Shown piece after piece: positions 24,921 to 36,190 of a stretch of DNA of 64,000 nucleotides. The stretch is from Bacteroidota bacterium (GTDB lineage: Bacteria; Bacteroidota; Bacteroidia; Sphingobacteriales; Sphingobacteriaceae), in NCBI GenBank assembly GCA_013288485.1, contig JABDBW010000002.1, positions 1 through 64,000 on the forward strand, read 5' to 3'. Position 1 is the stretch's first letter, and each line of letters opens with the position of its first letter. Position numbers and translations under genes: made by a program. The notes beneath the pieces were generated by a model. It made no database searches. It saw only the letters and a list, made by a program, of their open reading frames with translations, and was not told the origin of the DNA.

Positions 24921-27900
24921 ATGTCATATAATGTTCTACAAAAGCTAAACGGCAATATAGCGGCCATCCGCATTGCCCTCGGATATAAAGAGGGTGATCT
25001 GCTCAGTGATGCGGACAAAGCAATACTTAGTAAGTATGCCGGATTTGGTGGCATTAAAGCTATCCTCCTTCCCGAAGGTGATAGAGAAAGCTGGCTGGCA
25101 AACGGGGCTACCGAAGCGGACCTGCGGCTATATGAACCCATCGGGGAGCTTCAGCAATTACTAAAAGCTCATTTTAATGACACCCAATATAAAGAGGTGG
25201 TCAGTTCCTTAAAGAACAGTGTCCTGACTGCTTTTTATACACCAGATATTATCCCCCAAACGCTTTACAATACCCTGAAGGCAAATGAGATCAAGCCTGC
25301 GCATGTCTATGAACCATCGGCTGGTGCAGGGATATTTATTACGGAGGCGATGAAAGCATTGACTGAGCTTCAGCAGGTAACAGCAGTGGAAAAGGATGTG
25401 TTGACAGGTAAGATCCTGGAGGCCCTTTATGGTTCATCCGAAATACCAGTTAAGGTACACATTACAGGATTAGAAGACAGCCCTGTTGATGATAGTGGGA
25501 AATATGACCTTATTGTAAGCAATATCCCTTTCGGAAATTTCTCCGTTTATGATGAAAGTATCCGTGATAATAATTTAAGCGGCAAGATCCACAATTACTT
25601 TTTTGCAAAAGGGTTGGACAAGATCGGCGATGGTGGCTTGCTGGCCTATATCACAACGGATGCCTTCTTAAATAGTCCATCCAACCGGGACGCAAGACAA
25701 TATCTTTTCAACCATGCTGACTTTGTCAGTGTTTCTATAATGCCCGATAACCTGATGAAGGATACGGGCAACACGGAAGCATCCAGCCATTTGCTGCTGG
25801 TACAAAAAAATGAGCATAAGGATACCATAAGTGCAAACGAAGCATTGTTGATCGAAACGGAGGAAAGGCTGAATGAGTTTGGCAAGTATCATGCTAATAG
25901 CTTTATTGTTCTACATGAAGCCGAACTCGCCACAGGAAATATCATTCATGCAGGCAAAAACCAATATGGCAGTCCCGTTCAGAATTATTGGCAGGACGGA
26001 GATATAAACCTTATCGCCGATAAACTAAGTCAGCAATTACAGCATGGCTTTTCAGAACGTTTTAACCGCGAGGCTTTTCAGGATTTAGGTATCAGCCTTG
26101 CTTTTGGCACCCACACGGCTAATAAAAAGCTAACCTTTCTTCCCGTACCTGAAACCCCCAGATCACAAAATGTCCATGTGCAGTTGGGTCTATTTGATAT
26201 TGGCCCCGCAGAAAATATGAACCGCGCTTTTGCTTATATAAGTGCATTGGATGAAAAGGTCATCCGTAAGGAAACGGCGAGGCTCATCAGTACCATTCGC
26301 ACTACTGCCCGGCCTGAGCATGAAAGTTTTACGCTTATTACTGCCAAAGGCATCAAGATGCCGCAATACCTTTATAAGCTATCCTCCAACGTAAAAGAGA
26401 TCACAGTGCCGTCCTATTGGATGACAGCAGAAAAACTACACGAGGAACTTAAAAATGTAGCTTATGCGCTTCCGCAGTTCGGTTATCACTATCGCTATTC
26501 GGGAGATGAAAGCCTGAAAGACGCCTTTGGCCTCCAAAAACAGGATCGTCTTGTATTCGAGGGATTGAAGCCATTTTATAAAAATGAAACGCTTGTTTTT
26601 TATCAGGGTAAGACCGGGTTACTTTCTAAAACCGACCAGGAACAACAGCTTGCCACTTTTACCCCTCTTTCAACACAAAAAAATATCGAGTTCTACCGGC
26701 ACTATATCCGTTTGCGGGACGGCTATTTTGAATTACAGAATGCTGCGGTGGCCAGTGGACAAAACCTGCAAAGGCAGGAGCTGAACAAGGAATATGATGC
26801 TTTTGTATCCCAATATGGAAGCCTGAACCTGCCCCAGAACAAAAGACTGTTGAGTGAAGACCGTGCTTTTGGCGTACTCATGACCGCATCGTTGGAACGC
26901 AGGGATGGCCTGCGCTATGTCAGATCGGATGTGCTATCGGATTCACTTGAAAAAAAGGAAGAGCATTTTAAAAGTGATGACCCCTTAGAAGCACTCGCCC
27001 GTTGTCTTAATGACCGGGGTAAAGTTGATATAGGTTATATCGAGGCCGCTATAGGGCTACCGGATACAGAGGTGATCAGCAGCCTTGCCCACCATATCTA
27101 CCTCAACCCCGCCAATGCTCAATGGGAAACCGTCGATCTCTACCTGTCGGGAAATGTGGTGGAAAAATTAAGGGTCGCCCGTGAGCAATGTGAAAAGTCC
27201 CCTGAAAATGTGCAGTTCAGACTAAGCATGGAAGCCATACAAAAAGTCCAACCCGAAAAGATCCCGTTCGAATTATTGGATTTCAACTTAGGCGAACGCT
27301 GGATACCCAATTCATTTTATGAGCGCTTTGCAAGTGAGCTGTTCGATAGTAAGACGAATGTATTATACTTCTCTTCATTGGATACTTTTAAAGTTGAAGC
27401 TAAAGGACAAAATGCCAAACTAACTCAAGAGTATGCCATCACGCCTAAGAACGGACGTGTTACTTATGGTAATACCTTACTGGAACATGCCTTAGAAAAT
27501 ACCACCCCGTTTTATACGTATGAGATAAGTGTCGGTGAAAAAACGATACGCGTACCGGATAACGATGCTATCCAATTGGCTCATCAGAAGATCGAAACTA
27601 TCCGGAATAGTTTTAATGAATGGCTCAATGAGTTGCCGAAAGAAGATAAACAGTTTTTAGAAGACCTTTATAATAACACCTTCAATTGTTATGTACTCAG
27701 GGAATACGATGGCAGCCACCTTACATTTCCGGGCCTCGAAAAAAAGAACCTCGATATTGAAGACCTGTATAGCTCTCAAAAAAATGCGGCATGGCGTATC
27801 ATGCAGAACCGGGGAGCTTTAATAGATCATGAGGTCGGGTTGGGCAAAACTTTGACGATGATCGTTGCCGCCAATGAAATGAAGCGGTTGGGCATCGTCC

Positions 27901-30488
27901 ACAAACCCATGATCCTTGCCTTAAAGGCAAATGTGGACCAGATACGGGATACTTACAAAAAAGCCTATCCGAAAGCTAAGGTTCTGGCTCCGGGTGAAGA
28001 TGACTTTGAACCTAAAAACAGGTTAAGGCTGCTCCATGAAATAAAAAATAATAACTGGGACTGCGTTATCCTTACACACGACCAGTTTGGCAAAATACTC
28101 CAATCACCTGAAATACAAAGAGCCATATTTCAATCCGAACTGGATAATGTGGAGCGTGACCTGGTAACAATTAATGAGCTGGGCGGCGATATTTCCAAAA
28201 GGATGCTCAAAGGGCTGGAGATCCGGAAAAATAATCTTTCCGGGAAATTGAAAGGTATCCTTTCGGACATTGAATCAAAGAAAGATAGGGGTATCAATTT
28301 TGGAGAGATGGGAATCGACCACCTTTTCGTGGACGAATCGCATAAGTTCAAGAACCTGACATTTACGACACGCCACAACCGCGTAGCGGGCTTAGGTAAT
28401 ATGGAAGGAAGCCAAAAGGCGCTGAATATGCTTTTTGCCGTCCGCACTCTACAGGAAAAATTTGATGCCGACCTATGTGTGACCTTTTTATCCGGGACAC
28501 CTATCTCAAACAGTCTCACCGAAATGTACCTCCTGTTCAAATACCTGCGGCCAAAAGAAATGGAACGGCAGCATATCGAGAATTTCGATGCCTGGGCAGC
28601 GGTGTTTGCAAGAAAGACAACGGATTTTGAATTCTCTGTTACCAACGAGATCATCGCTAAAGAACGCTTTCGCCATTTTATCAAAGTACCCGAACTCGCC
28701 CTATTCTACAATGAAATTACAGATTATAAAACGGCAAAACATATCGCCCTCGATAAACCGGAACTGGATGAAATGCTTATCAACATCCAACCTACGCCGG
28801 ATCAGCAGGAATTCACAAAAAAACTGATGGCGTTCGCAAAGACAGGTGATGCGGCTTTGATCGGGAGGCCCCGCCTGAGTGAATCAGAAGATAAAGCACG
28901 TATGCTGATCGCCACCAATTATGCGAAAAAGATGGCTGCGGACATGCGCCTGATAGCAAGTTATTATGAAGACCACCCCAATAACAAAGTCAATGTCTGC
29001 GCCCGTAATTTATACAAAGAGTACCGGGAAAGTAATGCGAATAAAGGCACTCAAATAGTATTCTGTGATATCGGGACCCCCAAATCCGGCGAATTTAATA
29101 TATACGATGCCCTGAAAGAAAAGCTGGTGCGTGACTTTCAGATCCCTGCCCACGAGATCACCTTCATCCATGACTGGCCGGATAAGAAAAAGAAGGATTT
29201 GTTCAAAAAGATGAACGACGGTTCTATCCGGATCCTAATTGGTAGTACGGATAAGGCAGGTACCGGCCTTAACGTCCAAAAACGCGTAGTGGCCATGCAT
29301 CACCTCGATATTCCCTGGAAACCTGCCGAACTGGAACAAAGGAACGGGCGTGGCGCAAGGCAGGGCAACTGGCTGGCTAAAATGTTCTTTGGCAACAAGG
29401 TCCGTAATTATATCTATGCAGTAGAGCAGTCGCTTGACAATTACAAGTTCAACCTGCTGAAGAACAAACAAACCTTTATCAGCCAGATGAAGAACTGTGA
29501 GCTGAATATCCGGACCATTGATGAAGGTGCTATTGATGAAAAAAGCGGAATGAACTTTTCAGAATATATCGCCATACTATCCGGTGATACTTCCCTGCTG
29601 GAGAAAACTAAACTGGAAAAGAAGATCGCCGTTATGGAAAGTCTGAAAAAGGCGCATTTCAGAGAAGTATCCAGGACCCGCTTCCTGTTGGGTGAATCGC
29701 AGGCGGAGAAAGAAAAAACACAGGTGCTGATCGGCAAACTAAGCAGTGATGAGACATTTTATAGGGATAGGCTCAAATATGACAAGGATGATAGCAAGCT
29801 AAATCCCATCACATTAAGCGGGCTGAAGAGTGCTGAGCCGGAAGTCATTGGCAAGGCCCTGATCGAAACTTACAATAAATGGAAACCCGGCCAGGAACCA
29901 AAGCTTGGAAGCCTGTATGGTTTCGATCTATATGTACAGCATCATGTAGAACGGAGTTTTGACACAGACAATAGTTTATATGAAAGGCACTTTAACACTT
30001 TCTACGCTGAACGCCCGGAAACGGGCATCAAATACACTTATAATCAGGGGCATCCGAATATCGATAACCCCAAATTAGCAGCACGGCATTTTTTAAATGC
30101 GATCGACCGCGTTGAAAGTATTAAAAACCAATACGAGAAAAAGCTGGACGACCTTGAAAAAGAAATACCATCAATGGAGCAGATCGTTTCCAAGCCATTT
30201 GAAAAGGAAAAAGAGCTGGCAGCAATGAAAATTTCATTAGCGGGATTGGAAAGGGAGATCGCGATCAAAATACAAGAAAAGCATATGCAGGCAAATGGTC
30301 AACTTGAGATCGGGCAAGTTCCTCAAGAGAAAAAAGAACCATCAGGCTTAAGATCGGAGGCCCCAAAGGAAACTCCGATCATTAAATTGGAGCAGGTACA
30401 GCCAATGGCAACAGGAACAGACGGACATTATTCTCAGCATAAACAAATGGCGCCGCGTATCCGCAAATCAAAAAGGCTTGGGATATAA
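24921..30488 (+). CDS. Giant N6-DNA methylase / SNF2-like helicase fusion
   Basis: The protein has 1855 residues. A methylase domain lies at about 100-310: SAM-binding EPSAGAG near 131, catalytic SNIPFG near 199 in place of NPPF/Y. An SF2/SNF2-like helicase occupies about 950-1520: Walker A EVGLGKT near 970, DESH near 1137, SGTPISNS and [13 protein letters not shown], with motif [13 protein letters not shown] near 1475. A coiled coil lies at about 1720-1790 and a low-complexity tail follows. Such proteins protect or remodel incoming element DNA; that role is inferred. It separates traE from traF inside the tra operon. Confidence 0.85.
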   Translation: MSYNVLQKLNGNIAAIRIALGYKEGDLLSDADKAILSKYAGFGGIKAILLPEGDRESWLANGATEADLRLYEPIGELQQLLKAHFNDTQYKEVVSSLKNSVLTAFYTPDIIPQTLYNTLKANEIKPAHVYEPSAGAGIFITEAMKALTELQQVTAVEKDVLTGKILEALYGSSEIPVKVHITGLEDSPVDDSGKYDLIVSNIPFGNFSVYDESIRDNNLSGKIHNYFFAKGLDKIGDGGLLAYITTDAFLNSPSNRDARQYLFNHADFVSVSIMPDNLMKDTGNTEASSHLLLVQKNEHKDTISANEALLIETEERLNEFGKYHANSFIVLHEAELATGNIIHAGKNQYGSPVQNYWQDGDINLIADKLSQQLQHGFSERFNREAFQDLGISLAFGTHTANKKLTFLPVPETPRSQNVHVQLGLFDIGPAENMNRAFAYISALDEKVIRKETARLISTIRTTARPEHESFTLITAKGIKMPQYLYKLSSNVKEITVPSYWMTAEKLHEELKNVAYALPQFGYHYRYSGDESLKDAFGLQKQDRLVFEGLKPFYKNETLVFYQGKTGLLSKTDQEQQLATFTPLSTQKNIEFYRHYIRLRDGYFELQNAAVASGQNLQRQELNKEYDAFVSQYGSLNLPQNKRLLSEDRAFGVLMTASLERRDGLRYVRSDVLSDSLEKKEEHFKSDDPLEALARCLNDRGKVDIGYIEAAIGLPDTEVISSLAHHIYLNPANAQWETVDLYLSGNVVEKLRVAREQCEKSPENVQFRLSMEAIQKVQPEKIPFELLDFNLGERWIPNSFYERFASELFDSKTNVLYFSSLDTFKVEAKGQNAKLTQEYAITPKNGRVTYGNTLLEHALENTTPFYTYEISVGEKTIRVPDNDAIQLAHQKIETIRNSFNEWLNELPKEDKQFLEDLYNNTFNCYVLREYDGSHLTFPGLEKKNLDIEDLYSSQKNAAWRIMQNRGALIDHEVGLGKTLTMIVAANEMKRLGIVHKPMILALKANVDQIRDTYKKAYPKAKVLAPGEDDFEPKNRLRLLHEIKNNNWDCVILTHDQFGKILQSPEIQRAIFQSELDNVERDLVTINELGGDISKRMLKGLEIRKNNLSGKLKGILSDIESKKDRGINFGEMGIDHLFVDESHKFKNLTFTTRHNRVAGLGNMEGSQKALNMLFAVRTLQEKFDADLCVTFLSGTPISNSLTEMYLLFKYLRPKEMERQHIENFDAWAAVFARKTTDFEFSVTNEIIAKERFRHFIKVPELALFYNEITDYKTAKHIALDKPELDEMLINIQPTPDQQEFTKKLMAFAKTGDAALIGRPRLSESEDKARMLIATNYAKKMAADMRLIASYYEDHPNNKVNVCARNLYKEYRESNANKGTQIVFCDIGTPKSGEFNIYDALKEKLVRDFQIPAHEITFIHDWPDKKKKDLFKKMNDGSIRILIGSTDKAGTGLNVQKRVVAMHHLDIPWKPAELEQRNGRGARQGNWLAKMFFGNKVRNYIYAVEQSLDNYKFNLLKNKQTFISQMKNCELNIRTIDEGAIDEKSGMNFSEYIAILSGDTSLLEKTKLEKKIAVMESLKKAHFREVSRTRFLLGESQAEKEKTQVLIGKLSSDETFYRDRLKYDKDDSKLNPITLSGLKSAEPEVIGKALIETYNKWKPGQEPKLGSLYGFDLYVQHHVERSFDTDNSLYERHFNTFYAERPETGIKYTYNQGHPNIDNPKLAARHFLNAIDRVESIKNQYEKKLDDLEKEIPSMEQIVSKPFEKEKELAAMKISLAGLEREIAIKIQEKHMQANGQLEIGQVPQEKKEPSGLRSEAPKETPIIKLEQVQPMATGTDGHYSQHKQMAPRIRKSKRLGI

Positions 30489-30519
30489 AATAAAAAAAAA
30501 CAAAAAGGATTTAGATCTC

Positions 30520-31326
30520 ATGGAAAGGCAATTACCTACAATAACGATACAGGGCACTTCATTCACAGTAGATGTGTTGAGGGACGCATTGATAGAGTCC
30601 GGAAATCCAGGTAATGTGATCCCTTTTAAGGAAATGGCTTACGAAGGTGATCGTTACCTGCTCAGTTATGATCTGCTTGAAAAGAACCTGCCCGGAATAA
30701 GGTCTTCTGGGTTTATCGACGTTCGTGTATTGCCCTTGTCGGTACTTGATCCGGAAGGGATGGCATTGAAATACGGTAAGAGGCTTGACGAAATCATTGG
30801 CAAAACTGATTTTGAGATCAGGGTCGATCAGGATCTGTACCAACGACGGTTAAGTGGTCATCTTCCGGTGATCGAGATCATGGGCCACCCGTTCTATGTG
30901 GATGTGCGGATGGATTCCTTGAGGCCCAAAGATGATTTTTCAACACAAGGTATCCGCTTTTCTGAAATAGACAACTATGTACATCCCGACGACCAGCGTT
31001 ATTGGATACCTTATCATCCTGTATCGCATAGTATCAGGGAAATTGATACCGAAACTATCACAGAGATCCCTAAAGATATTTTTCTTGTCGAAATCCCTAC
31101 CCTTGAAAAACTTGATCCGGTGGGTTATGCCCGCTTTCACGGTCTCGATATAGAACAAACGGTCATGGCTAACCCCCTTGAAAGCAACATGATTGCTAAA
31201 ATGGTCGATTGGAAAGAATCGTGGCTTCCTGAAGCCATTAAAGAGAATTTATTGAAACAGGAAAAAAACAAGAAAAAAAATACCTCAAAGAAGACCATAC
31301 GGCGAAACCGGGGTAACCGGATGTAA
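30520..31326 (+). CDS. Protein with two copies of the LP-x-FYVD repeat domain
   Basis: The start ATG 30520 follows an AAGGA-like site; a TTG at 30478 overlaps the methylase-helicase end but adds only basic residues. The 268-residue product holds two related domains, residues about 4-100 (LPTITIQGTSFTVDV to LPLSVLDPEG) and 108-215 (LPVIEIMGHPFYVDV to IPTLEKLDPVG), and a Lys/Arg-rich tail. A single copy occurs in the gene at 24062. The pair brackets the methylase-helicase, which suggests cooperation with it. Confidence 0.65.
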   Translation: MERQLPTITIQGTSFTVDVLRDALIESGNPGNVIPFKEMAYEGDRYLLSYDLLEKNLPGIRSSGFIDVRVLPLSVLDPEGMALKYGKRLDEIIGKTDFEIRVDQDLYQRRLSGHLPVIEIMGHPFYVDVRMDSLRPKDDFSTQGIRFSEIDNYVHPDDQRYWIPYHPVSHSIREIDTETITEIPKDIFLVEIPTLEKLDPVGYARFHGLDIEQTVMANPLESNMIAKMVDWKESWLPEAIKENLLKQEKNKKKNTSKKTIRRNRGNRM

Positions 31327-31357
31327 AATGAATTGGAGATAAAATGAAATTTTGATC

Positions 31358-31681
31358 ATGGCAAACAGTATTTATCATATTAATAAAGGCATCAATAAAG
31401 CAATAGAATTTCGCGGTCTAAAAGCGCAATATATCGGCTACCTCGCCGGTGGCCTGGTATCGCTCATGATACTATTTGCCATTTTGTATATAGCGGGTAC
31501 ACCAATCATTATTTGCCTGCCGCTTATCGGCATCCTCGGAACCATGTTATTTATGACGGTTTACAGCTACAGCCATAAATATGGGCAATATGGCCTGCTT
31601 AAAAAAGCCGCGAAAAATAGCCTGCCTTCATTTATACGGTTTCACTCTCAAAAAATATTTACCCAACTCAACACAAAATAA
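31358..31681 (+). CDS. traF: TraF, DUF4133 protein (VirB3-like)
   Basis: The 107-residue protein from ATG 31358 has two adjacent membrane segments (about 28-70) after a short cytoplasmic N-terminus with NKGINKAIEFRGLKAQYI. This is the DUF4133 pattern of Bacteroides TraF, the VirB3-like inner-membrane partner of the VirB4-type ATPase, which is encoded next. The TTG at 31352 is a less likely start. Confidence 0.88.
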   Translation: MANSIYHINKGINKAIEFRGLKAQYIGYLAGGLVSLMILFAILYIAGTPIIICLPLIGILGTMLFMTVYSYSHKYGQYGLLKKAAKNSLPSFIRFHSQKIFTQLNTK

Positions 31682-31682
31682 A

Positions 31683-34157
31683 ATGGCTAAAGCGATTGAC
31701 ATAGAAAAGATCTTACCCGTCTATAAGATAGAAAATAACTGCCTGCTATCCCTTAGCGGAGATATAACGCTGGCCTATGAAGTAAGCCTGCCGGAAATAT
31801 TTACGCTATCGAACGAGGAATACGAGGCATTTCACCAGGCATGGATCAAGGCCATAAAAATACTTCCACGCTTCAGCATCCTCCACAAGCAGGATTGGTT
31901 CATTGCCGATACAGTGCGGGCAGAGTTTGAAAAACAGGATATTTCCTTTTTAAGCCGTGCAAGTGAACGTTACTTTAATGAACGCCCATTCCTGCATCAT
32001 AAATGTTATGTGCTGTTAACACAAAGACCGGGTGGCAGAAAACCTGCAAGTTCCGTGTTTTCAAATCTTTTGCGTAGGAGCTTAGCGCCGGAACAAACCG
32101 TAAACCCATTATTGTTCCAGGAATTTTTAGACAGCGCCGGGCAATTTGAGCGAATATTGACTGATAGCGGTTTTGTCAGTTTAAAACGCTTGGTGAATGA
32201 TGATCTCGCTGGTACAGACAAACATCCTGGTCTATTAGCACGATATCTTTTCCTGCTTGGTGAAGATGATGCACCGACACTAAAAGATATTCATTTTAAG
32301 GATGGCCTGAAGATCGGTGAGAATACCTGTCAATTATATACATTGGCGGATGCAGAGAATCTTCCTGCTATGTGCGGCTCACGTATCAATTATGATAAAT
32401 ATTGCACGGACAAAACCAAATTCAGCATTGGCTTTGCTTCAACTCTTGGACAACTCTTGGCTTGTAACCATATCTATAACCAGTACATCTTTATTGACGA
32501 TACGGCAAAAACTTTAAAGTTGCTCGAAGCCAAACGCCGGAGATTGCAATCCTTATCTGCTTATTCAAGGGAAAATGCCATAGCCCGTGATGCAACTGCT
32601 GATTTTCTGAATGAGGCTATATCATCACAAAGGCTTCCTGTCAAAGGGCATTTTAATGTATTGGCCTGGACGGATAAAGTAGATGAATTAAAAGACCTGC
32701 GCAATCAAATTGCTTCGGCAATGGTACAGATGGATGCCAGCCCCAAACAGGAAACAGACGGCGCACCGCAGATATTCTGGGCGGGATTGCCGGGTAACGA
32801 AGCGGATTTCCCGATGAACGATACGTTTGATACGTTCGCCGAACAAGCTGTCTGTTTCCTGAACATGGAAACGGGCTACCGCACTTCGCCAAGCCCGGTA
32901 GGTATCCGTTTAGGAGACAGGATGACAGGCCGGCCCGTTAATGTGGACATCTCCGATGAGCCGATGAAAAAGGGTATCATCACCAACCGTAACAAATTTA
33001 TTCTTGGGCCTTCAGGCAGCGGTAAATCCTTTTTTACCAACCACATGGTAAGAAGTTATTACGAACAGGGAACCCATATTGTATTGGTGGACGTGGGGCA
33101 TAGTTACAAGGGTTTATGCGATATGGTGAAAGGGTATTATTTCACCTATGATGAAAAAAATCCTATTCGTTTCAATCCTTTCTACATCAGTTCTGGCGAT
33201 ATACTGGATACAGAAAAAAAAGAAAGTATCAAGACCTTGCTATTGGCACTTTGGAAAAAAGACGATGAAGTGTTTGGTCGTTCGGAATATGTGGCGCTCT
33301 CCAACGCTTTGCAGGGATATTTTGAAAAATTGGATAAGGACAGTTCTATTTTTCCCTGCTTTAATACCTTTTATGATTTTCTGCAACAAGATTTTGTTGA
33401 GATACTTAAAGCGGATAAAGTAAAAGAAAAGGATTTCGATATTGACAATTTCCTGTACGTACTCCGGCCATATTATAGAGGCGGTGAATTTGATTACCTG
33501 CTGAACGCGACTGAAAACCTCAACCTGTTACAGGAACGGTTTATCGTGTTTGAACTGGATAATATCAAAGATCATCCTATCCTGTTCCCTGTGGTAACAA
33601 TTATTATCATGGAAGTATTTATCTCCAAAATGCGGAAGCTGAAAGGCATTCGCAAAATGATCCTGATCGAGGAAGCCTGGAAAGCCATCGCCAAAGAAGG
33701 TATGGCCGAATACATCAAATACCTGTTTAAAACAGTGCGTAAGTTCTTCGGGGAAGCTATTGTCGTAACGCAGGAAGTGGAAGACATCATTAGCTCCCCG
33801 GTGGTAAAGCAGGCGATCATCAATAATTCGGACTGCAAAATATTGCTGGACCAATCCAAATACCAGAACAAGTTTGACGCTATACAGGAACTTCTGGGCT
33901 TAACTGAAAAGGAAAAGGCATTGGTACTGTCTATTAACAAAGCCAATGATCCTGCTCGAAAATATAAGGAAGTATTTATCAGCCTGGGCGGGATGCTGAG
34001 CAGAGTGTATGCAACGGAAGTATCCACCGAAGAATATCTTGCCTACACCACCGAAGAGTCTGAAAAAGTAAAAGTGCAGCAATATGCCAAACAATTTGGC
34101 GGGGACATAAAAAAAGGTATCGCTGCATTAGCACTTGAATTAAGGAACGGAAAATAA
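31683..34157 (+). CDS. traG: TraG, VirB4-type conjugation ATPase
   Basis: Starting at ATG 31683, two bases after the TraF stop, the protein has 824 residues. Walker A GPSGSGKS lies near 442 and Walker B ILIEEAW near 660, with the usual TQEVEDI downstream. The N-terminal half matches the VirB4 membrane-docking domain. In Bacteroides nomenclature TraG is the VirB4 ATPase that powers assembly of the mating channel. Longer upstream starts overlap traF in another frame and are unlikely. Confidence 0.92.
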   Translation: MAKAIDIEKILPVYKIENNCLLSLSGDITLAYEVSLPEIFTLSNEEYEAFHQAWIKAIKILPRFSILHKQDWFIADTVRAEFEKQDISFLSRASERYFNERPFLHHKCYVLLTQRPGGRKPASSVFSNLLRRSLAPEQTVNPLLFQEFLDSAGQFERILTDSGFVSLKRLVNDDLAGTDKHPGLLARYLFLLGEDDAPTLKDIHFKDGLKIGENTCQLYTLADAENLPAMCGSRINYDKYCTDKTKFSIGFASTLGQLLACNHIYNQYIFIDDTAKTLKLLEAKRRRLQSLSAYSRENAIARDATADFLNEAISSQRLPVKGHFNVLAWTDKVDELKDLRNQIASAMVQMDASPKQETDGAPQIFWAGLPGNEADFPMNDTFDTFAEQAVCFLNMETGYRTSPSPVGIRLGDRMTGRPVNVDISDEPMKKGIITNRNKFILGPSGSGKSFFTNHMVRSYYEQGTHIVLVDVGHSYKGLCDMVKGYYFTYDEKNPIRFNPFYISSGDILDTEKKESIKTLLLALWKKDDEVFGRSEYVALSNALQGYFEKLDKDSSIFPCFNTFYDFLQQDFVEILKADKVKEKDFDIDNFLYVLRPYYRGGEFDYLLNATENLNLLQERFIVFELDNIKDHPILFPVVTIIIMEVFISKMRKLKGIRKMILIEEAWKAIAKEGMAEYIKYLFKTVRKFFGEAIVVTQEVEDIISSPVVKQAIINNSDCKILLDQSKYQNKFDAIQELLGLTEKEKALVLSINKANDPARKYKEVFISLGGMLSRVYATEVSTEEYLAYTTEESEKVKVQQYAKQFGGDIKKGIAALALELRNGK

Positions 34158-34183
34158 TATTTGATCATTTAAAATTCAAACGT

Positions 34184-34867
34184 ATGAAACACAAAGCAAA
34201 AATAGGGAGCATGGTAGTAGGAATATTGTGTTTGTTCTCGCATCCGTCTGCACAGGCGCAGATACCTATTGTCAGCCTGATCAGTAGCGCCGTAAAAAAA
34301 GTAATTGTTGCCATTGACCTGCAAGTGCAACAATTACAGAACCAAACCATTGCCTTACAGAATGCAGAAGCACAGATCGAAAATAAAATGTCGCTCGGCA
34401 ACCTGAACGATATATCAAGCTGGTTGGGCAAGGAAAAGGATCTATACAGCAGTTATTACCAGGAATTGGCACTGGTAAAGAAACTCATCACTGATTATGA
34501 TGAAGTAAAACAAGCCACGCAGCAACAGATCCAGTTGGTAAATGAGTATAAAGCAGCTTATAATTTATTCCAGCAGGATAAAAATTTTTCGCCCACGGAG
34601 ATCAATTATATGGCTACGGTTTATAACGGTATCCTGCAAGAAAGCATCCGCAACCTGAATGAAGTGGTAACAGCGGTCACAGCTCTCAGCACACAAATGA
34701 GCGATGCGGAAAGGCTGTTGATAGTACATAAAGCAACCAGCGGTATGCAAAAGAACCTCAACGATGTAAGACAATTTAATAATGCCAATATGTCCATTAC
34801 GGTGCAAAGGGCACAGGAAAACAATGATATGGAGGCAGTAAAAAAATTATATGGCCTGCCTAATTGA
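34184..34867 (+). CDS. VirB5-like exported protein 1 (TraI/DUF4141-like)
   Basis: The 227-residue product has a signal peptide (to about SAQAQIP) and a long helical periplasmic domain. WLGKEKDLYSSYYQEL and the LV-x-EYK helix match the DUF4141 TraI family, considered VirB5-like. The C-terminus QRAQENNDMEAVKKLYGL is shared with the next two genes. Such proteins bind the pilus tip or the periplasmic channel. It is the best TraI candidate of the three. Confidence 0.75.
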   Translation: MKHKAKIGSMVVGILCLFSHPSAQAQIPIVSLISSAVKKVIVAIDLQVQQLQNQTIALQNAEAQIENKMSLGNLNDISSWLGKEKDLYSSYYQELALVKKLITDYDEVKQATQQQIQLVNEYKAAYNLFQQDKNFSPTEINYMATVYNGILQESIRNLNEVVTAVTALSTQMSDAERLLIVHKATSGMQKNLNDVRQFNNANMSITVQRAQENNDMEAVKKLYGLPN

Positions 34868-34874
34868 AATAGCA

Positions 34875-35516
34875 ATGAAAAAAATAATACTAAGCGGAAC
34901 ATTGATCCTGTGCATAGCTTATTGCCATGCGCAGGGCGTAGGCAGCATTTTTGACCAGGGGGATTCAAAGATCAAGCTGATGTTGCAGCAAATTGCGTTG
35001 CAACAAACATACCTTTCAGCGATCAAAACGGGCTATAACGATACGCAGAACGGCTTAAATACCGCGCATGATCTAAAGAATGGTACGTATAACCTGCACC
35101 AGGTCTATTTCACTTCATTAAGCAATGTTAGCCCCGCTGTTGCCAATAACCCTAAGATCAAGCTGATCGCAACTTACCAGCAACAAATTATTACCTGCTT
35201 CGACAAAGAAATTGAATGGCAAAAGCAACAAAATATCCTAAACAGGAATGAGATCGACTACATACAGTCAGTATATAACAACATACTTTCTGAATGCAGC
35301 AAAGACCTTACGGAATTGAATATGGTAGTTACTTCGGGGCAAGTACAAATGAAGGATGCAGAAAGGATCGATCACATTGACCAGATCTATACAAAGACAA
35401 GCGATAAATACAAGTTCAGCATGTCGTTTACGCAAAATACACATTCGTTCGCATTAGACAGGCAAGCCGGGGATCAGCAAATGCAGAGCATAAAACAATT
35501 GTATAACATCAAATAA
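34875..35516 (+). CDS. VirB5-like exported protein 2
   Basis: From ATG 34875 the product has 213 residues, a signal peptide (to CHAQG) and a helical domain that ends DQQMQSIKQLYNI, matching the ends of its neighbours. The NYIQSVYNNIL-like element (DYIQSVYNNIL) also aligns with the third copy. It lies between the first and third VirB5-like genes with 7 bp and 12 bp spacing, consistent with tandem duplication and later divergence. Its separate role is unknown. Confidence 0.7.
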   Translation: MKKIILSGTLILCIAYCHAQGVGSIFDQGDSKIKLMLQQIALQQTYLSAIKTGYNDTQNGLNTAHDLKNGTYNLHQVYFTSLSNVSPAVANNPKIKLIATYQQQIITCFDKEIEWQKQQNILNRNEIDYIQSVYNNILSECSKDLTELNMVVTSGQVQMKDAERIDHIDQIYTKTSDKYKFSMSFTQNTHSFALDRQAGDQQMQSIKQLYNIK

Positions 35517-35528
35517 AATAAAAACGGT

Positions 35529-36173
35529 ATGAAAAAGGCAAGCATTTTATTTTTTGCACTCGTGCTATTAAGCACTATGGTACCGCTGTGCAGCCGGGCG
35601 CAAACCATTGCGCAGGATCTGCAGCAGTTGGAACTGGATTATCAAAAACTGTCGGGCCTTAAAAGTATATTGAAACAGATGTACACGGGTTACCAGGTAT
35701 TAAGCAATGGCTACAATGCCGTCAAGGGTGTAGCGCAGGGAAACTTTTCTTTGCACCAGGCTTTTTTGGACGGCTTAATGGTGGTCAGCCCAACCGTCCG
35801 TAAATATCCCAGGGTACTGGATATTATCAACGACCAGACAGAATTGGTCAGCGAATATAAATACTCCTATAACATCTTTAAGCAGGACCCTCATTTTAAC
35901 CCGGACGAGATCGGCTACATGATAGATGTTTATAACAATCTGATCAGCGGCAGCCTGCAAAACCTGAGTACGCTGACAATGATCATGAGCGATAAGCAAC
36001 TCCGCATGAGTGACAATGAACGCATACAGGCGATAGACCGGCTTTATTCGGCAGGGCACGAATCGCTTACTTTTTTAAGGCAATTCAATAACAATACGCA
36101 AACAGTTGCCGTGCAGCGGGCGCAGCAGAGCAACGACCAGCAAACACTCAAAAAATTGTACGGCATTAATTAG
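35529..36173 (+). CDS. VirB5-like exported protein 3
   Basis: The 214-residue product has a signal peptide (to SRAQT), a helical mature domain and the C-terminal VQRAQQSNDQQTLKKLYGI block of the group. LKSILKQMYTGYQVLSNGYNAVKG resembles proteins annotated as TerB-like conjugal transfer proteins in Bacteroidota. It precedes traJ by 17 bp. It is the third of three paralogous exported helical proteins. Confidence 0.7.
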   Translation: MKKASILFFALVLLSTMVPLCSRAQTIAQDLQQLELDYQKLSGLKSILKQMYTGYQVLSNGYNAVKGVAQGNFSLHQAFLDGLMVVSPTVRKYPRVLDIINDQTELVSEYKYSYNIFKQDPHFNPDEIGYMIDVYNNLISGSLQNLSTLTMIMSDKQLRMSDNERIQAIDRLYSAGHESLTFLRQFNNNTQTVAVQRAQQSNDQQTLKKLYGIN

Positions 36174-36190
36174 GAAATAACAAAACATAT

